From Polynucleobacter corsicus (GTDB lineage: Bacteria > Pseudomonadota > Gammaproteobacteria > Burkholderiales > Burkholderiaceae): DNA of 64,000 nucleotides. The stretch lies in NCBI RefSeq assembly GCF_018688255.1, contig NZ_CP061314.1, forward strand, positions 1,364,001 through 1,428,000. Reading direction: 5' to 3'. Numbering within the stretch: the first letter of the stretch is position 1; each line of letters begins with the position of its first letter. The translations under genes and the position numbers were made by a program. Positions 9,002-18,642 of the stretch are shown one piece after another. Under the pieces are notes generated by a model. The model worked only from the letters and a program-made list of their open reading frames with translations, had not been told where the DNA came from and did not search any database.

Positions 9002-10200
9002 ACAGTAACCTGATGTTTTGTAGCAGCAATGGTTTGCGCTACAGCCTGTGCAACCAATAATCCCGTTGGCCTACGTAGAGTCTCATGCATTGCTGCAAAA
9101 CGGGTTTTGAGTTGGGTAACTTTAGTGGGGTTGTTTAACCAGGTTAGCAAGGCATCTGCCAACTTATTCGGAGTAGCATCGTCTTGTAGAAGTTCGGGGA
9201 CAACAAACTCACCGCACAGAATGTTGGGCAAACCAACATACGGTAGATAGCCCTGTCGTTTCATGATCTGTGCAGTTAACCAAGGTACCTTATAAGAAAT
9301 CACCATCGGCTTTTTCCAGAGGGCCGCCTGTAAAGTCGCCGTACCACTAGCAATCAGCACAACATCAGCGGCCTCAAGTACTGCATCGGCCTCGCCATCA
9401 ATCAAATAAATATGAAGGTCAGGATTTTTATCAAGCGTATTTTTAAGTAAAGTCTCCAGCGGTTCACGAAGGCGTGGCGTTGCCACTGGGATTACAAAAT
9501 GCAGAAGCTGTCCTGGCATACGCTTAGTAAGTTCTGCCATCGTCTCAAAAAAGACTGGTGCAATCAGCTCAATCTCAGAACCGCGACTGCCCGGCAATGC
9601 AGAGACGACCGTTCCACTCAATGTATTGCTTGGAAGATTTAAGATTTTTTCTATTCTTTGCTTGGCGCTTGCTGGATTTGGCTCTAGAGGAATCTCGCTC
9701 GCCAGTGGATGCCCAACATAAGTTGCGCTGATGCCAGCACGCTCATAGATCTCAGTCTCAAACGGGAAAATGCAGAGCATACGCTCTACCGCTTGCTTGA
9801 TCTTCGTAATACGCCCCGCTCTCCAAGCCCAGATCGATGGCGAAACAAAATGCAAAGTCGGAATACCTGCTTTACGTAAAGCCAACTCAACACCTAAATT
9901 GAAATCTGGTGCATCAATACCTAGATATACATCGGGGCGACCTTCACCCGTGAGATTAGCAATCAACTCTTTCCGTAACTTCAGAATAGCAGGTAACTGT
10001 TTAATTGCCTCAACGTAACCACGGACACTTAATGTCTCCATTGGCCAATCTGAGCGCAGGCCCTCGGCCTGCATACGAGGACCACCGATACCGTAGACCT
10101 CCAGATGGGAGGTGTCGGGGATCTGCTTTAGTGCGCTCAGTACTGGCGCTGCCAGCAAGTCACCCGAAGGCTCTCCGGCAACACAAGCAAGTTTAGACAC
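8998..10200 (-). CDS. lpxB: Lipid-A-disaccharide synthase
   Basis: A GT19 glycosyltransferase that joins UDP-2,3-diacylglucosamine and lipid X at the inner membrane, forming the lipid A disaccharide. The sequence starts with the diagnostic KLACVAGEPSGD and contains GIGGPRMQAEG and LPGSRGSEI. I place the start at GTG 10198-10200, giving 400 residues, because it lies 10 bases after the lpxA stop with a purine-rich stretch upstream. An ATG at 10251 would add 17 residues but overlap lpxA by 41 bases and would precede the conserved N-terminus. It is in one operon with lpxD, fabZ and lpxA. Confidence 0.95.
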   Translation of the reverse strand: MSKLACVAGEPSGDLLAAPVLSALKQIPDTSHLEVYGIGGPRMQAEGLRSDWPMETLSVRGYVEAIKQLPAILKLRKELIANLTGEGRPDVYLGIDAPDFNLGVELALRKAGIPTLHFVSPSIWAWRAGRITKIKQAVERMLCIFPFETEIYERAGISATYVGHPLASEIPLEPNPASAKQRIEKILNLPSNTLSGTVVSALPGSRGSEIELIAPVFFETMAELTKRMPGQLLHFVIPVATPRLREPLETLLKNTLDKNPDLHIYLIDGEADAVLEAADVVLIASGTATLQAALWKKPMVISYKVPWLTAQIMKRQGYLPYVGLPNILCGEFVVPELLQDDATPNKLADALLTWLNNPTKVTQLKTRFAAMHETLRRPTGLLVAQAVAQTIAATKHQVTV

Positions 10201-10210
10201 TAGATTTTCT

Positions 10211-11008
10211 CTATCGAATAATGCCGCGCGTAGAGGCGGCAATAAAGTCATGGAACTCTGTCAGCTTTTCTGCAGTTTGCACATCGGATGCACTAGCTAG
10301 CGCCATCTTCTGAATCTCTACCTTAGCTTCTTCAAAGCTCAGACCATCTTTATAGAGAACCTTATATGCCTGACGCAACGCAGAAATCGTTTCGCTTGAG
10401 AAACCACGACGCTTCAGACCTTCCACATTAATGCCATGAGGGGAAGCTTTATCGCCAGCTGCAATCACAAACGGTGGAATGTCTTGCACCAATGCGGAGG
10501 CACCACCCAACATCGCATGTTGACCGATACGGACAAATTGATGCACTCCAGACATGCCACCCATGATCGCCCAGTCACTTACTTTTACGTGACCAGCGAT
10601 TTGTGCGTTGCTCGAGAAAATCGTGTGGTTACCAATTTGGCAGTCATGTGCAATGTGTACATAAGCCATGATCCAGTTGTCATCACCTATTCTGGTAATG
10701 CCCTCATCCTGCGATGTACCCGTATGAATGGTCGTGAACTCGCGAATGGTGTTGCGATCGCCAATAATCAACTGGGTAGGTTCACCACGGTATTTCATAT
10801 CCTGGGGAGCGCCACCAATAGCAGCGAAGTGGGCAAAGTTATTTTCTTTGCCGATCGTGGTGTAACCCTCGATCACAGTGTGAGAGCCAATCTTGCTACC
10901 AGCACCAATTTTGACGTTTGGTCCAATGACAGAATACGGACCAATCTCTACGTCGCTGGCGATCTCAGCTTTACTATCAACAACAGCAGATGCATGAATC
11001 CGAGTCAT
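10211..11008 (-). CDS. lpxA: UDP-N-acetylglucosamine acyltransferase
   Basis: Transfers the 3-hydroxyacyl chain from ACP to UDP-GlcNAc, the first step of lipid A synthesis. The 265-residue protein is a left-handed beta helix built of hexapeptide repeats (IGPYSVIGPNVKIGAGSKIG and on), with the catalytic His at about 121 in HIAHDCQIGN. A helical C-terminus follows (GFSSETISALRQAYK). The start is the ATG that overlaps the fabZ stop by one base (TAATG). An upstream in-frame ATG at 11035 lies inside fabZ and is less likely. Confidence 0.97.
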   Translation of the reverse strand: MTRIHASAVVDSKAEIASDVEIGPYSVIGPNVKIGAGSKIGSHTVIEGYTTIGKENNFAHFAAIGGAPQDMKYRGEPTQLIIGDRNTIREFTTIHTGTSQDEGITRIGDDNWIMAYVHIAHDCQIGNHTIFSSNAQIAGHVKVSDWAIMGGMSGVHQFVRIGQHAMLGGASALVQDIPPFVIAAGDKASPHGINVEGLKRRGFSSETISALRQAYKVLYKDGLSFEEAKVEIQKMALASASDVQTAEKLTEFHDFIAASTRGIIR

Positions 11009-11457
11009 TACGCACCTTTCGTACGAACGGCACAAGTGATATTCGCTTCGGCAGCCAACTCGCCATCCACGGTCGCCTGCACTTGGAACTTATAGATACC
11101 GGCACGTTCACGTTCTAACTTAGCCGTCATGATCAATTGATCACCAGGTAATACCGGCTTCTTAAAGCGAGCACCATCAATACCGGCGAAGTAATAAACC
11201 GCATTTTCTTCACGCACTTCAGAAAAGGTCAGCAGTGCTGCTGTTTGAGCAAGCGCCTCAATAATTAAAACCCCCGGCATGACCGGAAAATCGGGGAAGT
11301 GGCCCTGAAAGAAAGGCTCATTCATAGTGACATTCTTCAGCGCAGTAATACTTTGACGAGGCTCAATCTCCAATACGCGATCAACCAATAGAAATGGATA
11401 GCGGTGTGGCAGCAACTTCAGAATTTGATTGATGTCGATGGCGATGGGTTTGCTCAT
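11008..11457 (-). CDS. fabZ: 3-hydroxyacyl-ACP dehydratase FabZ
   Basis: Dehydrates beta-hydroxyacyl-ACP in type II fatty acid synthesis, competing with LpxA for the same 3-hydroxyacyl-ACP pool. The 149-residue hot-dog protein shows LLPHRYPFLLVDRVLE near the N-terminus and the active-site segment FFQGHFPDFPVMPGVLIIEA with the catalytic His and Glu. It sits in the lpxD-fabZ-lpxA-lpxB order typical of proteobacteria, with a one-base overlap with lpxA that should couple their translation. Confidence 0.97.
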   Translation of the reverse strand: MSKPIAIDINQILKLLPHRYPFLLVDRVLEIEPRQSITALKNVTMNEPFFQGHFPDFPVMPGVLIIEALAQTAALLTFSEVREENAVYYFAGIDGARFKKPVLPGDQLIMTAKLERERAGIYKFQVQATVDGELAAEANITCAVRTKGA

Positions 11458-11508
11458 GTATTTACCTGCTGAATAAAGTTTTTAGATTTTTGTAATGGGG
11501 AGATATAG

Positions 11509-12564
11509 CTATTTAGTTTTATCTAATAATCGTAAGCGTTGGCGTATTTTATCGAGGCCTCGCAGAATTGCCGCGTTTTTCTCCCAAGCGCTGTGTGGCA
11601 TTGAAGGGTAAACGCCGGTGTAATGCTGTCCTGGCTCCGTTATCGAACGAATAATGGAGGTATTGCCCGACACGGTTGTTCTGTCAGCGATTGTCAGATG
11701 ACCAGCAAAATTGGCTGCGCCGCCAATAATACAAAAGTTGCCAATCTTGGTGCTTCCTGAAATGGCAGCACAACCAGCAATCACACAACAATTACCTACC
11801 ACTACGTTGTGAGCAATTTGAACTTGGTTATCAATCTTGGTGCCGTTACCGATGATGGTGTCACTCATAGCACCACGATCGATTGTGCTTGACGCGCCCA
11901 CCTCGACATCATTTCCGATAAGCACAGCACCTGTCTGCGGGATCTTAACCCACTCAGCACCGGTAGCGGAAAAGTCAGAGGCAAAGCCAAAACCATCCGC
12001 ACCAATGACCGCTCCACTATGAATAATGCAGCGCTCACCAAGCTTAGTTTCTGAATAAACAGATACATTGGGATAGATCAAGGTATCGCTGCCAATATTC
12101 GAATTTCTGGCGACAGAAGTATTACCCAACAAGACAACTCGCTCGCCTAATTTAACGCCAGGACCAATTTGCACAAATGGTCCGATATGGCATGAAGCTG
12201 GAATGCTGACGCTAGGATCAATGGCGGCACTAGGATGCACTCCAGGCGCATAAACAGGTGCAGAAGCTTTAGCAAAGTGCTGCGCCATTCTGGCAAAAGT
12301 GGCGTAAGGATTTTTAGAGACAAAAAACACTCTACCCGCTGAGTTGCTTCCTGGGTTTGCCTGAAGAAAATCTAAGTCCGCCTGACTAACAATTAAACCA
12401 CCTGCAGCACTATCACTAGCCTGTTGGCGATACAGCGGATTTGAAAGAAAGGAGATTTGACTGGATTGGGCTCGCTCGAGAGGAGCGAGGCCTTGAAGCA
12501 AGAGGGAGCCATCCCCCACCAAGCTTACTTGAAACTGTTCGGCCAGCTCGATGGCGGTGGGCAT
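11509..12564 (-). CDS. lpxD: UDP-3-O-acylglucosamine N-acyltransferase
   Basis: Adds the second 3-hydroxyacyl chain (N-linked) to the UDP-glucosamine precursor of lipid A. The 351-residue protein has the N-terminal uridine-binding domain (about residues 1-100), then a long left-handed beta helix of hexapeptide repeats with the catalytic-type His in QVQIAHNVVVGN, and ends in a short basic helical tail. It lies 5 bp after skp and about 50 bp before fabZ. Confidence 0.96.
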   Translation of the reverse strand: MPTAIELAEQFQVSLVGDGSLLLQGLAPLERAQSSQISFLSNPLYRQQASDSAAGGLIVSQADLDFLQANPGSNSAGRVFFVSKNPYATFARMAQHFAKASAPVYAPGVHPSAAIDPSVSIPASCHIGPFVQIGPGVKLGERVVLLGNTSVARNSNIGSDTLIYPNVSVYSETKLGERCIIHSGAVIGADGFGFASDFSATGAEWVKIPQTGAVLIGNDVEVGASSTIDRGAMSDTIIGNGTKIDNQVQIAHNVVVGNCCVIAGCAAISGSTKIGNFCIIGGAANFAGHLTIADRTTVSGNTSIIRSITEPGQHYTGVYPSMPHSAWEKNAAILRGLDKIRQRLRLLDKTK

Positions 12565-12569
12565 AAAAC

Positions 12570-13097
12570 TTACTTAAGACTATTCAAAGCCTTGATGACA
12601 TCATCAGTAACATCAACCTTGGGATTGGCATAGGCTGGATCTTGAATAATGACATCAATTTTTCTTTGTTCAGCAATCTGCTTGAGGGCTTGATTGGCTT
12701 TTTCAGCAATCTTGGCGCGCTCTTCAAAGTTACGCTGATTCAGATCCTCAGTGTACTCACGCTGTTTGCGCTGCAATTCACGATCCTGGTCAGCCAACTC
12801 ACGTTGACGACGTGCACGCTCAGCCTCAGACATGACCGCTGAATCACGATCTAACTTTTCTGCAGCAGATTTGATTTTTTGGGCGCTGTCACGAATTTCA
12901 TTTTGACGTTTTGTAAATTCATTCTGCAACTTAGTCTGGCTAGCTTTAGCCATGTTGGATTCGTTGAATACTTTTTCAACGTTCACAGCTGCAACCCGAG
13001 TTCCAGCGTCCTGAGCCAATGCCGATGGCAAAGTAATAAGTGCTGAAACAGCAATTAAGCTGTACTGAATCCATTTGGAAGATTGATGAAGCTTCAT
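12570..13097 (-). CDS. skp: Periplasmic chaperone Skp/OmpH
   Basis: A periplasmic holdase that escorts unfolded outer-membrane proteins to the BAM complex. The 175-residue precursor has a signal peptide ending ALAQ (cleavage about residue 29), then a short beta core (VAAVNVEKVFNES) and long charged helices that form the tentacles, rich in Arg/Glu/Gln/Lys. I chose ATG at 13095-13097 because AAGGAAAG lies 6 bases upstream; an in-frame ATG at 13115 has no such site and touches the bamA stop. It follows bamA directly, so chaperone and insertase are co-expressed. Confidence 0.94.
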   Translation of the reverse strand: MKLHQSSKWIQYSLIAVSALITLPSALAQDAGTRVAAVNVEKVFNESNMAKASQTKLQNEFTKRQNEIRDSAQKIKSAAEKLDRDSAVMSEAERARRQRELADQDRELQRKQREYTEDLNQRNFEERAKIAEKANQALKQIAEQRKIDVIIQDPAYANPKVDVTDDVIKALNSLK

Positions 13098-13115
13098 AAA
13101 ACTTTCCTTAAACAA

Positions 13116-15464
13116 TTAAAACGCTGTACCCACTTGGAACTGCAAACGTTGGACGTTATCCGTCGGCAATGATTTGATTGGAATACCGTAACTAAACTTG
13201 AGCGGACCCAATGGTGATATCCATGATAAACCCAAGCCATAAGAATATCGCAATACGAGATTGATATTCTCCGCATAGACATTACCGCCGTCTACGAAAC
13301 CAAATACCCGCAAGGTTTTATCCACTCCAGAGCCAGGAACTGGCACGGTGTACTCCACGTTACTGACGATCTTGGACTGGCCACCAGTCGGCTGATTCAA
13401 GCCAGTATTCGGATTATAGAAAGTGGGGCCTAGTGAGCCTGGAGCATAGCCTCGAACTGATCCAATACCACCAACATAGTAGTTTTTAGTGATCGGGAAT
13501 GGGTATTTTCCGTAAGCTTCGCTGTAACCTACCTCGCCGTTAAAAGACAAAATATTGCCTTTGGAGAAAGAGTGGTATTTCTGGTACTGGCCAAATATCC
13601 GGTAGAACATCATATTTCCTAGCGGGGTTCCGGCCTCAGCACTCAACTGCTGCAATGATCCAGAAGATGGGATTAAAGCGCTATCACGACCATCACGTGA
13701 CCAGCCTACGGTGACGGGTATGTTGTAGGTGGTCAATGTCGCAGGGTACCCAGGTGAAGCTATGCCATAACTTTGAGCGTAACTTAAATATGGAAGAGGA
13801 GTATTGCTTGTAGTCTGAATCTGAAATGCCTCTACACCAGTTCCAAAGAATACCCGGTCAACTTCTGTGTATGGAACACCAAACTTGATATTGCTACCGA
13901 CGGACTTAATTTGATAATCAGGATCACCAACGTAATACAAAGGCTTAGATGATCTGTAGTACAGATCGGTATAACGACTGATACCATCCTCAGTGAAATA
14001 AGGATCGTAGTTTGACAGGGCCAAGCTCTGATTAATCTTACCCAAAGACATATTTAAACCTACCGCAGTACCCGTACCAAATGCGTTGTCTTGATTAATA
14101 CCGGCGGAGAGGATCAGCTTTTCAGTTGAAGAGAAGCCCGCACCAATCGTAACGGCACCCGTTGGCTTTTCAGTTACCTTTACATTGACGTCCACTTGAT
14201 CTGGTGACCCAGGAACGTCCTGAGTAGAAACATCAGTCTCAGTAAAGTAGCCCAAACGGCCTAGACGTTTTTTAGACAGGTCAATCTTGTCACTATCAAA
14301 CCAGGAGCTCTCAAACTGACGCATCTCGCGACGGATCACCATATCTCGAGTTTTGGCATTACCGGTAACATTCACTTGACGAACATAAACACGTCGACCT
14401 GGATCGACCACTAAGGTCAAATCGACCTCACTTAATTCGCGACGAATATCCGGCTGGGGGTTGATGGTTGCAAACGCATAGCCATACGAACCCAGAATTT
14501 CAGCAATTGCCTTGGTGCTCTCAGTCAACTTAGCCGATGAAAAGGTATCGCCTGCCTTAAGACTTACCAGCTGAATTAGCTCAGCCTCTTTACCCAATAG
14601 ATCTCCAGCTAAACGCACATTCTTGACTGTGAACCTATTGCCCTCACGAATACTCACCGTGAGATAGATGCCCTTTTTATCCGGAGTAATAGAAACCTGA
14701 GTAGATTCGATGACAAACTCGAGGTAACCACGATTGAGATAATAAGAGCGAATGTTCTCTAAGTCAGCAGTGAGCTTTTGCTTGGAGTACAAATTATCTT
14801 TGCTGTACCAAGAAAGCCATCCGCCCGTCTTTAGTTGCATCTCGCTTTTGAGAGTGCTCACACTAAAGACATTGTTGCCGATAAAATTAATCTCTTCGAT
14901 TTTGGCTACAGGGCCTTCATCAATATTGAAGTAAATCGCCACTTGATTGCGCTCTACCGGGGTAACAGTGGCAACTACCTCAGCGGCATACATACCCTTA
15001 CCAACATACTGACGCTTGAGCTCTTGCTCAGCTTTGTCAATCAGCGCTTTGTCATAGAAGCGGGCTTCAGCCACACCAACTGCTTTTAAGGACTTACGGA
15101 CAATTTCTTGATCAAACTCTTTCATCCCGGTAAATTCAATTCGGGAGATAGTGGGACGCTCTTCAATGATCACAATCAAAACATTGCCTTGAGCCTGAAT
15201 CTGTACATCTCGGAAAAAACCAGTGCTATACAAAGCCTTAATAGCCTCAGCACTCTTCTCGTCCGTAAAGGTGTCACCCACTTGAACAGGCAGATAGCTA
15301 AATACAGTTCCTGGCTCTACTCGTTGCAGGCCCTCGATGCGAATATCTTTGATCACAAAGGAGTCAGCTGCCTGTGCGCTTACACAAAAACTAGCAGCAA
15401 GGATCAGGGTTAACTGAGCAAGAAATCGAGTTACCGAGCGAAAAGAGGGGATCAGAAAATTCAA
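13116..15464 (-). CDS. bamA: Outer membrane protein assembly factor BamA
   Basis: The central beta-barrel of the BAM machine that folds outer-membrane proteins. The 782-residue precursor has a signal peptide (cleavage near SAQA, about residue 32), five POTRA domains to about residue 420, and a C-terminal barrel. The barrel has the conserved GSVRGYAPG loop motif and ends in Phe (VGTAF), the expected terminal aromatic. Translation appears to begin at TTG 15462-15464, which overlaps the rseP stop in a TTGA arrangement. The signal peptide is complete from this codon and no better ATG precedes it. Confidence 0.97.
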   Translation of the reverse strand: MNFLIPSFRSVTRFLAQLTLILAASFCVSAQAADSFVIKDIRIEGLQRVEPGTVFSYLPVQVGDTFTDEKSAEAIKALYSTGFFRDVQIQAQGNVLIVIIEERPTISRIEFTGMKEFDQEIVRKSLKAVGVAEARFYDKALIDKAEQELKRQYVGKGMYAAEVVATVTPVERNQVAIYFNIDEGPVAKIEEINFIGNNVFSVSTLKSEMQLKTGGWLSWYSKDNLYSKQKLTADLENIRSYYLNRGYLEFVIESTQVSITPDKKGIYLTVSIREGNRFTVKNVRLAGDLLGKEAELIQLVSLKAGDTFSSAKLTESTKAIAEILGSYGYAFATINPQPDIRRELSEVDLTLVVDPGRRVYVRQVNVTGNAKTRDMVIRREMRQFESSWFDSDKIDLSKKRLGRLGYFTETDVSTQDVPGSPDQVDVNVKVTEKPTGAVTIGAGFSSTEKLILSAGINQDNAFGTGTAVGLNMSLGKINQSLALSNYDPYFTEDGISRYTDLYYRSSKPLYYVGDPDYQIKSVGSNIKFGVPYTEVDRVFFGTGVEAFQIQTTSNTPLPYLSYAQSYGIASPGYPATLTTYNIPVTVGWSRDGRDSALIPSSGSLQQLSAEAGTPLGNMMFYRIFGQYQKYHSFSKGNILSFNGEVGYSEAYGKYPFPITKNYYVGGIGSVRGYAPGSLGPTFYNPNTGLNQPTGGQSKIVSNVEYTVPVPGSGVDKTLRVFGFVDGGNVYAENINLVLRYSYGLGLSWISPLGPLKFSYGIPIKSLPTDNVQRLQFQVGTAF

Positions 15465-16597
15465 GATGAAAGGTAGCGTTGCAAATCGTTAAACAAGGCT
15501 AGCAAGGAAAGAGATATCAGGAGCAAAAAACCCACTTTTTGGAGTTTTTCCTGCAGTGATAAAGACATTCGCTTACCAGCAACCAACTCCCATGCATCAT
15601 ACAGGAGCTGACCCCCGTCGAGCATTGGTAAAGGCACTAAATTCAAGAGTCCAATACTGATACTCATGAGAGCCAAAAAGGCTAAAAATGGTTGCCAGCC
15701 GACCTGGGCAGATTTACCTGCCATATCCGCAATACTTAAGGGTCCACCGAGCTGCTTTAAGGTTGTTTTACCCGTAAATAAACCCAACATTAGCCTTACG
15801 GAGACCTTGGTTATCAGACAAACCCGCTGATATGCAAAACCGATGGCATCTATCGGCCCCAACTTGAGCTCTATCCACTCCGTGGGTGGAGTCACTTGAG
15901 GAAACAAACCGAGCGCCTGAAATGGATCGGATTCGGGTGCAATCGGCGGTAAATCACCCTGCCTAAAGGATTTGACCTGACGGGTGCCAGCAGCATCCCG
16001 AATCTCTAGGGCAAAACCTTGCCTCCCGGTCATGGCATCTAAGAGAAGCCAACGCAATGCATTCCAACTGGGAACTGAGTCAAACTCATCAAGAATGGGG
16101 TTAGCGTTATTGTCAGAGGAAAGGGATTGCCAACCAATAACCTGATCACCTGCCGCTACCCCCAGTTTTGCAGCAATCGATTGCTCGGGTGGAGCTTGAA
16201 GTCGAGCAGGAAGTTGGGGCACGCCCGAAACATAAATCAGGGAGAGCAAAATGACTGCCAACAGGAAATTAGCAAAGGGTCCCGCTGCCACAATCATGGA
16301 ACGTTGCCACAGGGGCTTGACGTCGAAGGATTGGGGGCGCTCTTGCGCTGAAATGATTTGCTCACGATCACGGCCGTCTAGTAATTTGACATAGCCACCC
16401 AAAGGAATAGAAGCAAGAACCCACTCAGTGCCGTTATCGGCGCGATAAGTAAAGAGAGGCTTACCAAAACCTAGGGCAAAGCGAAGTACTTTGACCCCAC
16501 ATAAACGTGCTGCTAGAAAATGGCCATACTCATGAAAACTGACCAGCACACCGAGCGTGACTAAGAATGCAGCAAGAGTGATTAAGGCCTGCATCAA
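15461..16597 (-). CDS. rseP: RseP-type site-2 metalloprotease with only one recognisable PDZ domain
   Basis: An inner-membrane zinc protease that in the family cleaves anti-sigma factors (RseA-type) and signal-peptide remnants. HEYGH at residues 22-26 supplies the zinc ligands, and the C-terminal LPMLDGGQLL motif supplies the third ligand. Membrane segments are seen near residues 5-25, 105-125, about 310-335 and 355-370. At 378 residues it is about 70 shorter than the 450-residue E. coli protein. Only one PDZ-like unit is visible (about residues 130-225, AAKLGVAAGDQVIGW); the region that normally holds the second PDZ goes straight to the LKLGPIDAIGFAYQ segment. It lies between dxr and bamA. 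Confidence 0.92.
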   Translation of the reverse strand: MMQALITLAAFLVTLGVLVSFHEYGHFLAARLCGVKVLRFALGFGKPLFTYRADNGTEWVLASIPLGGYVKLLDGRDREQIISAQERPQSFDVKPLWQRSMIVAAGPFANFLLAVILLSLIYVSGVPQLPARLQAPPEQSIAAKLGVAAGDQVIGWQSLSSDNNANPILDEFDSVPSWNALRWLLLDAMTGRQGFALEIRDAAGTRQVKSFRQGDLPPIAPESDPFQALGLFPQVTPPTEWIELKLGPIDAIGFAYQRVCLITKVSVRLMLGLFTGKTTLKQLGGPLSIADMAGKSAQVGWQPFLAFLALMSISIGLLNLVPLPMLDGGQLLYDAWELVAGKRMSLSLQEKLQKVGFLLLISLSLLALFNDLQRYLSS

Positions 16598-16606
16598 AAG
16601 ATCAAT

Positions 16607-17797
16607 CTATTTCTGAATGTTGCGAATGAATTGATTGGCAGCTTGACGAGCCTGAGTATCCGCCCCAAGAATAATTTCTAAAGAATCAGCAGGGCTCGAT
16701 GGCAAGGCATTTAAACAGTGCTCCACCACCTTCGGAATGCTTAAATAAGGCAACCCATCTTCTAAGAAAGCGGCAACGGCAACTTCATTGGCGGCATTGA
16801 GAACGGCAGGCGAAGTTCCCCCTGCTTTTGCAGCGGCAAAGGCCAGACTCAAACAAGGAAATTGAGAAAAATTAGGCTCTGTAAAACTGAGGCCACTTAA
16901 CTGCGTCAGATTCAAAGGGGCAACACCAGCAGCAATCCGTTCTGGCCAAGCCAGTCCATAGGCAATCGGGGTACGCATATCAGGTTGACCCATTTGCGCT
17001 AAGACTGAGCCATCGCGATAACGCACCATCGAGTGCACCACGCTTTGCGGATGAATCAAAACTTTAATTTTTTCAAGCGGCAAACCAAATAACCAAAAAG
17101 CCTCAATGACTTCAAGACCTTTATTCATCATCGTCGCAGAGTCAACCGAAATCTTACGACCCATCACCCAATTCGGATGGGCGCAGGCTTGATCAGGCGT
17201 AATACCCGCTAAGTCTGCAAGGGGTCTATCCCTAAACGGTCCACCAGAAGCAGTTAGCCAAAGCTCTTCAACACCTAAATGGACGGATGGGTTTTTTGTA
17301 AAGCGATCTGGTAGACATTGAAAAATCGCATTGTGCTCGCTATCAATCGGCAGCAATTCGCCGCCGCCCGCTTTCATCGCCTGCATAAATAAATTACCCG
17401 ACATCACCAGCGCTTCTTTGTTAGCGAGCAATACACGCTTACCTGCTTTTGCTGCTGCCAATGTTGGGACTAGGCCAGCGGCGCCCACAATCGCTGCCAT
17501 CACAGTATCGCACCCAGATTCTGTTACTGCACTAACCAAAGCCTCTGGTCCATGGAGAACTTGAGTAGGAATCTTTTTTTCTTGCAAAATTTTGCTCAGT
17601 TGAGCGGCGCCAGCAGCGTCCGCAACCACTGCAATAACAGGCTTGAACTCGACACATTGTTCGGCTAAACGCTCAATTTGTTTTGCGGCGGTCAGTGCGA
17701 CTACCTTAAAGCGATCAGGATGGGCACGGATGACGTCTAGGGTGTTGACACCAATCGATCCCGTCGACCCTAAGATAGCAAGCTGTTTAAGAGCCAT
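16607..17797 (-). CDS. dxr: 1-deoxy-D-xylulose 5-phosphate reductoisomerase
   Basis: Converts DXP to MEP with NADPH, the committed step of the non-mevalonate isoprenoid pathway. The 396-residue protein starts with a Rossmann NADPH motif LGSTGSIGVNTLDVI. It contains the LLANKEALVMSG segment, the metal and substrate segment LPIDSEHNAIFQCL, and the flexible-loop region LTASGGPFRD. Its product feeds UppS two genes upstream in the transcript. The start codon touches the cdsA stop. Confidence 0.97.
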   Translation of the reverse strand: MALKQLAILGSTGSIGVNTLDVIRAHPDRFKVVALTAAKQIERLAEQCVEFKPVIAVVADAAGAAQLSKILQEKKIPTQVLHGPEALVSAVTESGCDTVMAAIVGAAGLVPTLAAAKAGKRVLLANKEALVMSGNLFMQAMKAGGGELLPIDSEHNAIFQCLPDRFTKNPSVHLGVEELWLTASGGPFRDRPLADLAGITPDQACAHPNWVMGRKISVDSATMMNKGLEVIEAFWLFGLPLEKIKVLIHPQSVVHSMVRYRDGSVLAQMGQPDMRTPIAYGLAWPERIAAGVAPLNLTQLSGLSFTEPNFSQFPCLSLAFAAAKAGGTSPAVLNAANEVAVAAFLEDGLPYLSIPKVVEHCLNALPSSPADSLEIILGADTQARQAANQFIRNIQK

Positions 17798-18624
17798 TAA
17801 ATCAACCCTGCCAGTAATGCGGCAATCGGCATTGTTGGAATGAGTGCATCAACGCGATCTAGAACGCCACCATGACCCGGCAGTAAATGACTGCTATCTT
17901 TGACGCCAGCCAAACGCTTTAACTGAGACTCAAATAAATCTCCAAAGATACTGAACGCCGTTAATACTGTCACCATCAGGAACATTGACACCCAACCAAA
18001 TTGAATAGCCCAAGCGCCAAATAAAGTATCGCCTAGCGGTAAATACGTGACGCATAAGAATGCATAGAGATAACAAAGCAGCAAACCACCTAGCGCGCCC
18101 TCAATCGATTTTCCCGGACTGATGTTCACGGCCAGCTTATGTTTACCAAAAGATTTACCAACGAAATAGGCGCCAATATCAGCAACCCAAACTAAGGCCA
18201 TCGCTGTTAGTAAAAAGACTAGGCCTAATTCACGCAAGAAGACTAATGCAAACCAAGTTGCTGGCAGAATGATCAAGCCGACAATGCTATAGAAAGGTTT
18301 GAATTTTTGAAGCGAGAGGTCCATTCCTTTGGCCAAGATGAATGGCGCCAAAAAGAACCAAAATAAGACCGCCATCATCAGCAAAGAAAACTGCCATGTG
18401 ATTGCTTGCATTCCTAGCAACAATAAAATGATAACTAAACAAAAAACAGCATAGAGCCATGCCGCCTTTTTCGCTTCTGGAGCAATCATACGACTCCATT
18501 CCCAAGCGGCGGCAACTAAGGCGACCAGGAAAAAAATACCTAAGTAAATCGGTGGCAAGAAAAATAAGATAGGTAATAGCACTGCCATCAAGATAGCGGC
18601 AGTAATGATTCGGGTTTTTAGCAT
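17797..18624 (-). CDS. cdsA: Phosphatidate cytidylyltransferase
   Basis: Makes CDP-diacylglycerol from phosphatidate and CTP, supplying all membrane phospholipids. The 275-residue polytopic membrane protein has about eight hydrophobic segments. The C-terminal signature is clear: SQLKRLAGVKDSSHLLPGHG followed by GVLDRVDALIP. It lies 18 bp after uppS and overlaps dxr by one base. Confidence 0.97.
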   Translation of the reverse strand: MLKTRIITAAILMAVLLPILFFLPPIYLGIFFLVALVAAAWEWSRMIAPEAKKAAWLYAVFCLVIILLLLGMQAITWQFSLLMMAVLFWFFLAPFILAKGMDLSLQKFKPFYSIVGLIILPATWFALVFLRELGLVFLLTAMALVWVADIGAYFVGKSFGKHKLAVNISPGKSIEGALGGLLLCYLYAFLCVTYLPLGDTLFGAWAIQFGWVSMFLMVTVLTAFSIFGDLFESQLKRLAGVKDSSHLLPGHGGVLDRVDALIPTMPIAALLAGLI

Positions 18625-18642
18625 GGGGAAATAAGAAAAGAT

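Noticed and set aside
10436..11095. Long plus-strand open frame (about 219 codons) opposite lpxA/fabZ
   Set aside because: It lies entirely antisense to two well-conserved genes, its product has no recognisable domain, and it is explained as the mirror of the lpxA hexapeptide-repeat codons.
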